Assembly (NCBI RefSeq): GCF_900169785.1 | Contig: NZ_FWER01000013.1 | Coordinates: 134,642 to 198,641, forward strand | Direction: 5' to 3' | Source of the DNA: Rhizobium sullae | Lineage (GTDB): Bacteria > Pseudomonadota > Alphaproteobacteria > Rhizobiales > Rhizobiaceae | Length of the DNA: 64,000 nucleotides | In this document: positions 48,903 through 59,184 of the stretch, piece by piece | Position numbering within the stretch: position 1 is the stretch's first letter | Layout: each line of letters opens with the position of its first letter | Notes under the pieces: generated by a model | Database searches by the model: none | What the model saw: the letters and a program-made list of their open reading frames with translations, nothing else | What the model was told of the DNA's origin: nothing | Made by a program: the position numbers and the translations under genes

Positions 48903-51900
48903 AACGCCCTCTCAAGTCCGCGGCGCGCGCCTTTGCGAAAGTCCTTTAGTGATGGCACACGATACTGCGCGGCGCTCTGATCCAACTCGCTTTGCGTTTC
49001 CGCAAATGCTGCCAGTTCCGCGATAGAGGGGTGGCGAAGCAGGTGTTTCGCTTCGAGTAGAAGACCGGCATCGAGCATGCGCGCAGCGATGCGAAAGATC
49101 ATGAGGGAGTCTGCGCCGAGAGCGTAGAGGTTGTCATCGACACTCATCTCCGAGACGTTCATTACCTCCTGCCAGATCGCCAGCAGCTTCTCTTCCATAT
49201 CCGTTCGCGGCTTTATTCTGATGACCTGAGCCTCGCGCTGAGGCACGCCGCGCTGCTGAAGGCTCTTGCGGTCGAGTTTACCATTTGGCGTTTGAGGTAG
49301 CTCGTTCTCGGTAACCCAAAAGCTTGGAATCATGTAGCCGGGAAGGCTCGCCTTTGCATGAGCGGCAAGTTCGGCAGAGACTAGCTCTGTGCCGCTCGCT
49401 TCCGGAGCGACATAGCATACGAGGGTCTGGTCACCTTTTTTGTTTTCCGCGGCGACGACCGCGCATTGGCGGACGCCGGGAGCTTTCGAGACCACAGCCT
49501 CTATGTCACCAAGTTCAATTCGGAAACCACGCAGTTTGATCTGCTGGTCACGACGTCCGTGCAATTGCAGTGAGCCGTCGGCTAGCCGTCGGCCGACGTC
49601 GCCGGTCTTGTAAAGGCGCTTAGGTTGACCGCCATTGAAAGAAACCGGGACGAACGCTTTTTCTGTTAGGTCCAGCCGATCGAAGTAACCAGAAGCCAGA
49701 CCGTCTCCGCCGATGCACAATTCGCCGGTGACACCAATGGGAACAACGTCCTCGCTCTCGTCAAGGATATATAGCTGCGTGTTGGCAATCGGATGGCCGA
49801 TCGTGATAGGCGCGTCAGCGTCGGCGATGCGTTGCACTGAGGACCATATTGTCGTTTCGGTTGGGCCATACATGTTCCACAACTCGCCACCGACGCCGAG
49901 CAGCGACCTGGCAAGTTCTTTTGGCAGGGGCTCGCCGCCGCAGAGCATCTTGAGCCCCGGCCGTTGCTTGATCCCCGCCTCCACGAGCATCTGCCACAGG
50001 GTCGGCGTTGCCTGCAGTGCAGTAGCGCCGCTTCTGTCGATGAGATCAACCAGAGCAAAACCATCTTGCACCTGTTGCCGATCTGCGATGACTACCTTGC
50101 CGCCGGTCACCAGCGGCAGGTACAATTCAAGACCGGCGATATCGAACGCGATTGTCGTTACGGCAACGATGGTGTCGTTGGCCGAGAAGCCTGGCTCCTT
50201 TGCCATGGAGACAAGGAAGTTGGTCAAGGCGCCGTGGGAAACCTCGACGCCTTTCGGCGCGCCGGTAGAGCCCGAGGTAAAGATGACGTAGGCGGGCGCC
50301 GCCGGGTCAGAAGGCGAGTTTTTTAGAACGGCCTCCGTCGCCGCGTTGATCGCTTTTGCGTCCTTATCGATGCGAATGACAGGCACACCCGCCATTGCGA
50401 GTCTCGCCGTAGCATCACTGTCGCAAATCATGCCGCCGATGCGTGCTACTTCGATCGTCTGGCGCAGACGCTGCTCGGGATGAGAAGGATCCATCGGGAC
50501 GTAAGCATGGCCGGCTTTCATGATCGCCAAAAGCGCAACGATCATCCCCAACGATCGCTCGACGAGAAGCGCAACACGCTGGCCGGGTTCGGGGATCGTC
50601 ATTTGGATGTAAAGGGCAAGCTGGCTCGATTTGGCTTCGAGTTCGCCATAGGTGATGGCGTTGCCAGCATACTCGACAGCAATAGCGTTCGGTTGCTCGG
50701 CCGCCTTGCGGGAGAACAGCGAGAACACCGTTTGGTCGCGCTCGTACTCGACGGCCGTGTTGTTCAGGCGGTCGATCAGCCAACCTCTTTCCTCGCCGGA
50801 CAACATTGGCAGTTTGGAGATTTCGGTGGCCATGTCCCGGGCCAGCGCTGCTGCGATTGTCGAAAAATGACCAATCCAGCGCTCGATCGTGGAGCGATCG
50901 AAGACGTCGGCATTGTAGTCAACATCGATTCGAATGGTATCTTTTCCTTCGCTCATGTTGAAAAACATGTCGAAGTTAGAATATGCCTTGGGGTTCGGCG
51001 CCATTTTTGCGTTCAAGTCGCCGAAGGCACCGCCGCCGGCAAAGCGCTCCAGATTGAACTGTATCTCGGTCAGGGGCAGACGGCGCGAATCCCGTTTCAC
51101 GCCAAGCTTGCGAACGAGCGTTCCGTAAGTGTAGGCCTGATGCTCAAAAGCCTGAAAGACAAGCTGCTGCGTTGCTTTCAGATGTGTAAGGAAGGATTCG
51201 CCCGGTGATACGCTTTGGCGCAGGGGAAGGAGATTGACGCAGTGGCCGACAAGGATCCTGTCGCCGATCAGGCTCTGTCCCGCCGACGGAATAGCAATGA
51301 CGATGTCCTGCTGGCCTGAAAGCCGCGAGATCATCACCTGCAAGGTCGCAAGCAAGGTCGAGAACAACGTCGCACCGGACTTGGCACCGGCCTTTTTCAG
51401 GGCCTTATAGACCTCACCGTCGATGTAACCGGTGCAGGTGCCGCCAGCAAAGGTGCGGTGTTCTGGCCGCGTGCGGTCGAGTGGCATCTCCGGCAGATCC
51501 GGAATATCCCTGAACTGATCGAGCCAGAACTGTTCGGTTTCTCCCGAGGTCTCCGGCTTTGGAGCAAGATCCGTTGCGTAGGTCGCAAAGGAAAGGGCAG
51601 GCTCCAAGTGTGGTGTCTCCCCACGCAAGATCGCCCCGTAGGCCGCTGCCAGTTCGTCGACAAAGACATTCAGCGACCACCCGTCACAGATGATATGATG
51701 ACCGGTGAACACGAATACGTGCTTGTCGGCCGACAACCGCACGATGCAGGCGCGTACCAAAGGCCCGTTGACGAGGTCAAACGGCGTGCGTGCCTCGTCA
51801 TCTATAATTTCCTGTAACCTGGCTTCGCCGTCGGGCTCGTGCGAGAAGTCGACAAGCGGGGCCTCGAGAACAAAATCGGCAACGAACTCGAAGCGGTCGC

Positions 51901-54900
51901 CGACGCGGTCAAAACGGATGTGCAGCGCGTCATGGCGTCCGGTAATGGTTTGAAGCGCCTGGCGGAAGGCACTTTCCTCAAAGTCGCCTTCAAGCGTCAG
52001 CGAGAATGACTCGTTGAACGAACAGGATGCTTCGTCGCCGGCCTGCGCGGCCAGCCAGATTTCCGTTTGTGCTTCGGTAAGCGGCGTGGAGGCTGGTCGA
52101 ACGATGACGTCAATGGCCGCAGAGGTAGCGGCGGCGTGCATGGCGCCGGGTGTCGTCGCGGCTGGAGCCAGAATTCCCACCGCCTGCAGGGCATCGAGGC
52201 TCTTGCGAAATGTTTCGGCGATAGCCTGGAAATCTTCCTCGCTATGTGCGGTCGTCAGGAAGCAGGGATATCCCTCCTGGATGTGGATCCCGTTCAAGCG
52301 CATAAGCGGATAGACAAGCGCTCCGAGAGGGTCGTCTCCCGCAAAATCTGTGATGAACCAACTTTTGTAGCCATGGATGACATTGGCAATGTCGCGCTTA
52401 GCCAGATCAGCATTCATTTCCGCGACGAGCGCCTGGGTACGTTCGGCGACGCGGTCATAGAGGTCGGCCCCGACACCCTGAATATGCTCCAAGACCGCAC
52501 GCACGGCCGCAAGCACGACAGGGTGACGGACAAACGTTCCCGCAAAAAATGTCGGCGCAGTCATAGGAACCGTGTCGTCGCCATAGTTCCAAGAACCTCC
52601 GTCGAGCGCATCCATGAAACGACTGTTCCCGGCCAGGATTCCGACAGGCATGCCCCCCCCAATGACCTTGCCATAGGTTGCCATGTCACCCTTTATGCCC
52701 CAAACCGCTTGCATGCCGCCGGGGTCGACGCGGAAGCCAGTCACCACCTCGTCAAAAACGAGAGCAAATTCGGATTGCGTTGCAATGCTGCGGAGTTCCC
52801 TCACGAATTCCACTGGGCGCAGCTCAGGATGGCGGCTTTGGACCGGTTCGATGATAACCGCTGCGATATCTTGGGCGTTCGAACGGATGAATTCGAGGCT
52901 TTCGGGTGCGCCATAACGCAAGACGATCATGTTGGCGACGGACGCCGACGGGATTCCGGAGGCGATCGGAATCGCGACGGGGTTATCTGCCCGGTTTCGC
53001 CCTTTAACCAAGACCTCGTCAAATTGACCATGATAATCATTGGAGAAGACCACGATGCGGTCGCGTCCGGTTACAGCACGTGCAAGCCTCATTGCGGCCA
53101 TCACCGCCTCGGACCCGGTATTGCAGAAAGTGACGCGCTCGTGACCCGTGACAGCGCAGAGCATTTGCGCGACCTCACCGGCCAGCGGCGTTTGTGGCCC
53201 GATGGCAAAGCCTAACTCAGCTTGGTCCTTGACCGCCTGCACGACGATATCTGGAGCGTGACCAAACGCGGTTTGTCCAAATCCATTGACGAGATCGATG
53301 TATTCATTGCCATCGATGTCCCAGATGCGGGAGCCTTTCGAACGATCACACACCAGCGGGAATACCATCTCCTTCCATTCAGGACGGAATCCGGACGCGG
53401 TGCGCGGATCGGCAAGGCGGCGACGATGGGTGTTGGTCGAAGCCTTTGATTGCGCGTTCTTGGCCGCGTATGCGTCGATTAATTCGGCAATAAAGGCTTT
53501 CTTTTCCGGCGACATTTCCGGAACCATGCTCTTTGAGCCGGGACGATAGAGCTTCATGCGCCGTGAATTGGCGGCATCGTCAACGCCCTCCTGCGACGGT
53601 TTGGAGGTCACAGTTGGGATGGTGACGGGCGCAACTTGCATCGGCATTGATGGCGGCGCGGCGGGGACAACCGGCTGCATTTGTGGCTGAGCGGCGACCG
53701 CATCGCTCTTAGCCGACTGGAGCAGCTGAAATTGCTGGGAGAACAGTGCCTGAACCAGTTGAAGCTGCGATTGCATCACGCCTTCTAAACCGGCGGCAGG
53801 TGCGGAGACGGCCAACGGCATTGTGTTGGCGGCGGTCGCGGCTGGTTGCGCCTGGACGGCCGACGCTGCGGGTGCTGCCGCCGGCGGCGAAACGGCGATC
53901 GCCATTTCGACCTGCAAACTTTCGACGGGCGGGGCGGCTTCAGGCGGCATCTGCCTATCGAGGTAAAGCGCCAGATCGGCAACCGACGGAATATTGCTCA
54001 GGAGTTCGCGAAATGACAGTTTGATCCTATATTCCCTCTCGATCCTCTGTGCGAATTGGCCGATCAAAAGGGAGTCAAAGCCGAGCTCCAGGAAGGTGGC
54101 AGACCTTTCGTCAGCGCCAAGCGGATCTCCGGACATATCGCTGAGAATGGCAAGCAGCGAGGTTTCGAGCGCAAGGGCGCGATTGGATAGTGAAGGAACA
54201 ACGTTCATCGTTTTCAACTCGTCCTCAGGTTGTTCTTTGGTCTCTGATGATGCGGTGGCTTCAGGCGTTGCGTGCGGCGTTGAAACGGTCTGCTGGCTTG
54301 CAGCGCGGCGAGCGGATGGGGGGGCGTCAATCCAATGACGCTGGCGTTGGAACGGGTAGGTTGGCAATGCCACCCGCCTCTTTGCCGCAGCAGGCAGGGC
54401 CGGCCAATCGAGCCTGCATCCGGCCATCCAAAGCTTGCCGTGTGCCTCCGCAAGGCTTTCGGCGGCAGCATAGGCGCGGTCATGTTCCGGCAGCGATTGC
54501 ACGATCGCGGCGACCCCCTCCCTGGCGATGGTCTGAGAGGCAAAGACCGAAAGCGTTCGGCCCGGGCCGACTTCCATCAGGACCGGTCTCTGGCTGCGGC
54601 ACAGCGTCGCCAATCCCTCAGAGAAATGAACCGGTTCCCGACAATGCCGGGCCCAGTAGTCCGGCGAGGTGCCGCGGTCGTTCGTCTGCCAGTCGCCCGT
54701 CACACATGAAATGTAGGGTATGGTCGCAGTCCCGTAGGTCACTCTTGCCATTTCGTCACGCAAGGCCTCGGCGGCATCATCCATCATGGCGGAGTGAAAG
54801 GCGTGGGATGTGTGCAGCCGGCTGAATGCGATTTCTGACTTTGCCAGGGCGGCGCATACCGCTTCGACACCCTCGAACGGACCGGATATCACGCACAATT

Positions 54901-57013
54901 TCGGGGCATTGATTGCAGCGATCTCGACGCCATCACGAAGATGAAGTGCAACCGTTTCAGCGTCGGCGCGAACCGAAACCATTGCACCCTGCGGTTGCTT
55001 TTGCATGAGATGTCCACGCGCGGCGACCAACCGCAAGCCATCTTCAAACGAGATCACGTTGGCAAGCGCCGCTGCAACGAACTCCCCGACGCTATGGCCG
55101 ATCATAGCGTCGGGTTTGACGCCCCGCCCCATCCAAAGCCGCGCCAGCGCATATTCGACGAGAAAGAGGCAGGGCTGAGCGATGCGCGTCTCGCGCTGCT
55201 CCTCGGCCCTGGTCTGCGTCACGGCACCGGTGTGGCAAATATAGTCGCGAAGATCGGCGTTGAGCGTCATCTTCATCATCGCCGCTCCGCGATCGATCCA
55301 ACGCGCAAAGTCCGGCTCGTCGCTATAAAGGGCTGTACCCATGCCGACATATTGCGCGCCTTGCCCCGGAAACATGAATGCGACCGGTGGTGGCGTCTCG
55401 CTCGCCACTGAGGATTGATAGCGGTCGGCGACGAGCCGCTCCTGCGCTTCCTCGGCATTCGTCGCTGCAATGGCAATACGGTGGCTGAACTGGCGCCGTC
55501 CGGCCTGGAGCGTATGGGCAAGCTCGGCGAGCGACGCGTCGGGATGCTTTACCAGGTGATTTTTGAGATTGCTGCGCATTGCCGACAAGGCAGCCGGATT
55601 GCGTGCGGAAAGTGGCAGGATATGCGGCCCTCGCACGTCGCCTTCCATATCCCGTTCCCGCGAGGGAGCCTCTTCGAGGATGACATGAACATTCGTGCCG
55701 CCGACACCGAATCCACTAACACCGGCATACCGCGGCCCTTCCTGCTTCGGCCAATCCATCATTTCGGCGGGAATATAAAAGGGGCTGTTGTCGAGATCGA
55801 TGCGCGGGTTCGGGCGGGTGTAATTTGCCATGCCCGGAATTTTCGCGTTCTTCAGAGCCAAGGCCGTCTTGATGAGGCTGCACACGCCGGCGGCCGCGTC
55901 CAAGTGACCGACATTGCCCTTTACCGAACCGAGCGCGCATTTGCCCTTCTGCCCCCAGATCTCAGCAAACGCCTCTTTCAAGCCACCGAACTCGATGGGA
56001 TCGCCAAGAGGCGTCGCGGTACCATGACATTCGATATAGCCGATCGCCGATGGCGCGATGCCGGCATTTGCCAAAGCGGCCGAGATCACGTCGGCCTGCC
56101 CGTCGACGCTCGGCGCTGTGAACCCGACTTTGTCTGAGCCATCGTTGTTGACGCCATAGCCGCGCACGACCGCATAAATGGGGTCGCCATCGCGTAGGGC
56201 GTCTTCTAGCCTTTTAAGCAACACCACCCCGGCACCGCTGGCGAAGACCGTTCCGGCCGCGTTCTCGTCGAAGGGTCGGCAGACCCCATCTGGCGACACC
56301 ATTCCGCCTTCCTGATAAAGGTATCCGCGCTTCTGCGGAATCGTGATGGAGACACCGCCGGCGAGCGCCATGTCGCAGCTGTAGGTCTGCAGGTTCTGGC
56401 AGGCCTGGGAAACAGCGAGCAGTGAGGTCGAGCAGGCCGACTGCAATGTGAAGGCAGGGCCACGCAAATTGAACTTGTAGGCGACACGCGTCGCCAGGGC
56501 ATCGTTGAGCGCGCCGACGATCTGCTGGAAGCAGCCAATCTGATAATTGGAGGCAAATTCCTCCGCCTTGGCGCGATCGCTCAGCACATTATTGATGAGG
56601 TAGGTCGGCATGGAAGCGCCGGCGAAGACACCGATCGGTCCTCCAAAACGCTCGGGATCGTATCCAGCACTTTCCAACGCTTCCCAGCAAATTTCGAGAA
56701 AGACCCGGTGCTGCGGATCGGTGAGGGCCGCTTCCCGCGGAAACATACCGAAGAATTCGGCATCGAACATTTCGACATCGCCGAGATTTGGTCGTGCCGG
56801 CACATAGTTCGGCATGGAGCGCTCTTCATCCGTAAAAGCATCTTCGATCTCATCTGGCGTGAATTTCGAAAATGCATTGCGCTTCGCGCAGATGAGCTGC
56901 CAAAGGGCGTCGATCGTGGGTGCGCCCGGGAAGCGACCTGACATGCCAACGATTGCTATACCGCCCGAGTCGTGGTTCTCGTCGGTGCCGCCAAAATCCC
57001 GGTCCTGCGTCAT
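48899..57013 (-). CDS. Hybrid PKS-NRPS: KS-AT-ACP-aminotransferase-C-A-PCP
   Basis: A 2704-residue megasynthase. KS, residues about 15-450: Cys194 in QSACSTSLL, ECHGTATPLGDP, KGNVGHLDAAAG. AT, about 540-860: GHSVGE with Ser641, and HAFHS, the motif of malonyl-CoA-specific ATs. ACP: LGFDSLL, Ser981. A Pro/Ala-rich linker leads to a class III PLP aminotransferase, about 1190-1620: Lys1449 in TYGKVIGGGMPVG. C domain: intact HHIICDG at 1772. A domain, about 2100-2560: my reading of the specificity residues is D-I-L-Q-L-G-M-I-W-K, a glycine-type code. PCP: LGADSLM, Ser2636. There is no KR, DH or ER, so a beta-keto group reaches the aminotransferase. The layout resembles mycosubtilin/iturin synthase MycA/ItuA, which makes a beta-amino acyl chain. 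Confidence 0.95.
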   Translation of the reverse strand: MTQDRDFGGTDENHDSGGIAIVGMSGRFPGAPTIDALWQLICAKRNAFSKFTPDEIEDAFTDEERSMPNYVPARPNLGDVEMFDAEFFGMFPREAALTDPQHRVFLEICWEALESAGYDPERFGGPIGVFAGASMPTYLINNVLSDRAKAEEFASNYQIGCFQQIVGALNDALATRVAYKFNLRGPAFTLQSACSTSLLAVSQACQNLQTYSCDMALAGGVSITIPQKRGYLYQEGGMVSPDGVCRPFDENAAGTVFASGAGVVLLKRLEDALRDGDPIYAVVRGYGVNNDGSDKVGFTAPSVDGQADVISAALANAGIAPSAIGYIECHGTATPLGDPIEFGGLKEAFAEIWGQKGKCALGSVKGNVGHLDAAAGVCSLIKTALALKNAKIPGMANYTRPNPRIDLDNSPFYIPAEMMDWPKQEGPRYAGVSGFGVGGTNVHVILEEAPSRERDMEGDVRGPHILPLSARNPAALSAMRSNLKNHLVKHPDASLAELAHTLQAGRRQFSHRIAIAATNAEEAQERLVADRYQSSVASETPPPVAFMFPGQGAQYVGMGTALYSDEPDFARWIDRGAAMMKMTLNADLRDYICHTGAVTQTRAEEQRETRIAQPCLFLVEYALARLWMGRGVKPDAMIGHSVGEFVAAALANVISFEDGLRLVAARGHLMQKQPQGAMVSVRADAETVALHLRDGVEIAAINAPKLCVISGPFEGVEAVCAALAKSEIAFSRLHTSHAFHSAMMDDAAEALRDEMARVTYGTATIPYISCVTGDWQTNDRGTSPDYWARHCREPVHFSEGLATLCRSQRPVLMEVGPGRTLSVFASQTIAREGVAAIVQSLPEHDRAYAAAESLAEAHGKLWMAGCRLDWPALPAAAKRRVALPTYPFQRQRHWIDAPPSARRAASQQTVSTPHATPEATASSETKEQPEDELKTMNVVPSLSNRALALETSLLAILSDMSGDPLGADERSATFLELGFDSLLIGQFAQRIEREYRIKLSFRELLSNIPSVADLALYLDRQMPPEAAPPVESLQVEMAIAVSPPAAAPAASAVQAQPAATAANTMPLAVSAPAAGLEGVMQSQLQLVQALFSQQFQLLQSAKSDAVAAQPQMQPVVPAAPPSMPMQVAPVTIPTVTSKPSQEGVDDAANSRRMKLYRPGSKSMVPEMSPEKKAFIAELIDAYAAKNAQSKASTNTHRRRLADPRTASGFRPEWKEMVFPLVCDRSKGSRIWDIDGNEYIDLVNGFGQTAFGHAPDIVVQAVKDQAELGFAIGPQTPLAGEVAQMLCAVTGHERVTFCNTGSEAVMAAMRLARAVTGRDRIVVFSNDYHGQFDEVLVKGRNRADNPVAIPIASGIPSASVANMIVLRYGAPESLEFIRSNAQDIAAVIIEPVQSRHPELRPVEFVRELRSIATQSEFALVFDEVVTGFRVDPGGMQAVWGIKGDMATYGKVIGGGMPVGILAGNSRFMDALDGGSWNYGDDTVPMTAPTFFAGTFVRHPVVLAAVRAVLEHIQGVGADLYDRVAERTQALVAEMNADLAKRDIANVIHGYKSWFITDFAGDDPLGALVYPLMRLNGIHIQEGYPCFLTTAHSEEDFQAIAETFRKSLDALQAVGILAPAATTPGAMHAAATSAAIDVIVRPASTPLTEAQTEIWLAAQAGDEASCSFNESFSLTLEGDFEESAFRQALQTITGRHDALHIRFDRVGDRFEFVADFVLEAPLVDFSHEPDGEARLQEIIDDEARTPFDLVNGPLVRACIVRLSADKHVFVFTGHHIICDGWSLNVFVDELAAAYGAILRGETPHLEPALSFATYATDLAPKPETSGETEQFWLDQFRDIPDLPEMPLDRTRPEHRTFAGGTCTGYIDGEVYKALKKAGAKSGATLFSTLLATLQVMISRLSGQQDIVIAIPSAGQSLIGDRILVGHCVNLLPLRQSVSPGESFLTHLKATQQLVFQAFEHQAYTYGTLVRKLGVKRDSRRLPLTEIQFNLERFAGGGAFGDLNAKMAPNPKAYSNFDMFFNMSEGKDTIRIDVDYNADVFDRSTIERWIGHFSTIAAALARDMATEISKLPMLSGEERGWLIDRLNNTAVEYERDQTVFSLFSRKAAEQPNAIAVEYAGNAITYGELEAKSSQLALYIQMTIPEPGQRVALLVERSLGMIVALLAIMKAGHAYVPMDPSHPEQRLRQTIEVARIGGMICDSDATARLAMAGVPVIRIDKDAKAINAATEAVLKNSPSDPAAPAYVIFTSGSTGAPKGVEVSHGALTNFLVSMAKEPGFSANDTIVAVTTIAFDIAGLELYLPLVTGGKVVIADRQQVQDGFALVDLIDRSGATALQATPTLWQMLVEAGIKQRPGLKMLCGGEPLPKELARSLLGVGGELWNMYGPTETTIWSSVQRIADADAPITIGHPIANTQLYILDESEDVVPIGVTGELCIGGDGLASGYFDRLDLTEKAFVPVSFNGGQPKRLYKTGDVGRRLADGSLQLHGRRDQQIKLRGFRIELGDIEAVVSKAPGVRQCAVVAAENKKGDQTLVCYVAPEASGTELVSAELAAHAKASLPGYMIPSFWVTENELPQTPNGKLDRKSLQQRGVPQREAQVIRIKPRTDMEEKLLAIWQEVMNVSEMSVDDNLYALGADSLMIFRIAARMLDAGLLLEAKHLLRHPSIAELAAFAETQSELDQSAAQYRVPSLKDFRKGARRGLERAL

Positions 57014-58926
57014 GAACTGCTCCTGCGGAATTGGCTCATCGTCTTGCGCTGCAGTGCGGCACGCCGGGCGGCTGATGCGGAGCGGAGAGAATCTGACGCC
57101 TTGCCGTTCAGAAAGAGTGCCAACTCGCGAATGGTCGGATGCTTGAAGAGCATGACGACGTCTACCCCCCGCCGCAGATGCGCCTCCAGACCGCCATGGA
57201 CGCGCATGAGCTGAAGTGACGTCCCTCCCAGATCAAAAAAATTCCTGTTGAGTGCGATTTCTTCCCTGCCCAGTGCTTCCCGCCAGAGATTGACCAGCAC
57301 TGCCTCCACCTGGCTCTCGGGGGCCTCCCGGATTGAGCCCTCGGGTTCAGCCGGCGGCAGGCTCAGTTTTGAGCGGTCAACCTTGCCGCCCGGTGTCATC
57401 GGAAAACTGTCGAGCACAAGTGCTGAGTTCGGGATCATGTGCGCCGGCAGCGTTCTGCGCAGCGTTGCCATGACTGCGCCGGCGAGATCCGGGTCTTTGC
57501 CAGCGCTGGTTTCGCAAGGGCGCAAATAGGCCACCACGTGCTTTAGCGATTGGCTCTGTGTGTGGCAGACAACGATTGCATCAGCCAGACGGGAATCGCG
57601 TCTCAGCGCGGCTTCGATCTCATCAAGTTCGATACGTTTGCCATTGATCTTTACCTGCCGGTCCCGGCGTCCCTTAAAGGCGACCATGCCATCTACGCCC
57701 ATGATCGCGAGGTCGCCAGTTAAGTAGCAACGCTGCGGTCCATCTCGTGTCTCGACCATCACGAATTTTTCTTCGGTGAGCTCCGGTCGGTTGAAATAAC
57801 CAACCGCGAGGCCGTCGCCGGAAATTGCAAGCTGCCCTTCAATGCCGGCGGGAAGCTCACGCAGCGTTTCGTCGAGGATGCGGATGCTGGTATGGGCTAC
57901 CGCCATGCCGATTGGCAATTCGGGCGCCGAAAATCCCTGCGGAATGGTAAAGGCCGTCGCAAGTACCGTCGTTTCCGTCGGACCATATGCGTTGGTGAGG
58001 ATGCAGCCCGGATGCCTGTCAAGGAAACGGCGCGCATGCGCTGCCGATGCCACGTCGCCGCCGAAAAACACATGACGCAGGCTTGGCAAGTCGCGATCGG
58101 AATAGTCTGCGAACAGATGAAACAGGCCAGTTGTGAGGAGCATAGAGGTGACGTCGTAGTTTCGAATGACTTGGCAAAGGCCCGCAACAGAGAAGTTTAC
58201 ATCCGGCATGATCACAAGCGCGCAACCATTCAGAAGCGCACACCAGATCTCCCAAGTCGACGCGTCGAATGAAATGGTTGAGGCGTGAAGGACGACATCC
58301 CTACGTGTGAGGGAGTGGTAGTTCTGATCAAGAGCAATCCGGGAAATTCCTCTGTGGGGGATAGCTACACCTTTTGGACGCCCGGTCGAGCCGGAAGTAA
58401 ACATGACGTAGGCTAGGTCTCCTCCCCCGATCTCGACCATCGGCCTTGCCGCTGTGGGCGCAACTGCCACCTCTAACAGGAGGGTGTTGGCATCGACGAT
58501 ATTTGTCCGTTCGCTTGAAGCAGAGCTGATCTTTTCGATAGATGCGGCATCGACGAAGACGACTTTCGGCTCGCATTCAGCGAGGACATAGTCGAGATGC
58601 TCGTGTGGGTAGGCCGGATCGAGAGGGAGATAGGCGCCGCCGGCTTTAAGGATTGCCAGCATGCAGATGATAGTATCGAGGCTGCGCGGCAATAGGAGGC
58701 CGATAACGTCGCCCCTGCCGACGCCAAAGCCCTCCAGTCGCGCCGCCAGACCATCTGAAAGCCTATCGAGTTCACCGTAGGTGACTGACCTGTCGCCGAA
58801 AACGAGCGCGGTCGCACGAGGAGCTATCTGGGCTTGCTGATGCACAATTTCATGTAGACTGCGATCGCGGTCATAGTGCATCGCCGTGGAAAGCTCGTTC
58901 GGTTCGCAAAAGGCGAGATCGGTCAT
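57010..58926 (-). CDS. NRPS loading module: A-PCP
   Basis: A 638-residue protein without a condensation domain. Adenylation core motifs are VMFTSGSTGRPKG, ISFDASTWEIW, NAYGPTETT, YLTGDLA and GGKVDRSKL. A PCP follows with NFFDLGGTSLQLM (Ser570). By alignment in thought to GrsA, the specificity residues read D-A-W-L-F-G-A-V-L-K. The Asp at the first place points to an alpha-amino acid and the rest to a hydrophobic side chain, perhaps Leu- or Phe-like; I cannot name it. It is the first gene of the assembly-line operon and overlaps the PKS-NRPS gene (ATGA). It loads the starter that the KS extends. Confidence 0.93.
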   Translation of the reverse strand: MTDLAFCEPNELSTAMHYDRDRSLHEIVHQQAQIAPRATALVFGDRSVTYGELDRLSDGLAARLEGFGVGRGDVIGLLLPRSLDTIICMLAILKAGGAYLPLDPAYPHEHLDYVLAECEPKVVFVDAASIEKISSASSERTNIVDANTLLLEVAVAPTAARPMVEIGGGDLAYVMFTSGSTGRPKGVAIPHRGISRIALDQNYHSLTRRDVVLHASTISFDASTWEIWCALLNGCALVIMPDVNFSVAGLCQVIRNYDVTSMLLTTGLFHLFADYSDRDLPSLRHVFFGGDVASAAHARRFLDRHPGCILTNAYGPTETTVLATAFTIPQGFSAPELPIGMAVAHTSIRILDETLRELPAGIEGQLAISGDGLAVGYFNRPELTEEKFVMVETRDGPQRCYLTGDLAIMGVDGMVAFKGRRDRQVKINGKRIELDEIEAALRRDSRLADAIVVCHTQSQSLKHVVAYLRPCETSAGKDPDLAGAVMATLRRTLPAHMIPNSALVLDSFPMTPGGKVDRSKLSLPPAEPEGSIREAPESQVEAVLVNLWREALGREEIALNRNFFDLGGTSLQLMRVHGGLEAHLRRGVDVVMLFKHPTIRELALFLNGKASDSLRSASAARRAALQRKTMSQFRRSSS

Positions 58927-58945
58927 AGGGGCCCTTCCGTGCTGC

Positions 58946-58970
58946 CTGAGTGAGACAATTCGTCACTCAG
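58946..58970 (-). promoter_or_regulatory. Hairpin/palindrome in the leader of the NRPS-PKS operon
   Basis: CTGAGTGA (58946-58953) and TCACTCAG (58963-58970) are perfect eight-base inverted arms nine bases apart, 20 bases before the start codon of the loading module. It may be an operator or an RNA hairpin controlling the four-gene operon. The gap up to 59184 holds no gene. Confidence 0.45.
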
Positions 58971-59184
58971 AATTTCACGCCGGCGGAAAATCGCCAGTTG
59001 ATCATTGGGATGACAATGAGTGCACGAAAGCCTTAGAAGGCCAGCTTCCGCATACTCTGTTACGCGCGGCGGACGGCGCGCGCTTGTTCGCTAACGCGTT
59101 GTGCGACCTGAATTTTTCTTCATTGGCAGTGGAGGTAGAACGGATGATTGACGGGTTAGTTGCGCCTGTCGTTTGGGCCGGCCG

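Noticed and set aside
4335..58998. A 17-base identical stretch (CGGAAAATCGCCAGTTG) near 4335 and near 58982
   Set aside because: One such match is expected by chance at a noticeable rate in 64 kb; no longer homology or common context.
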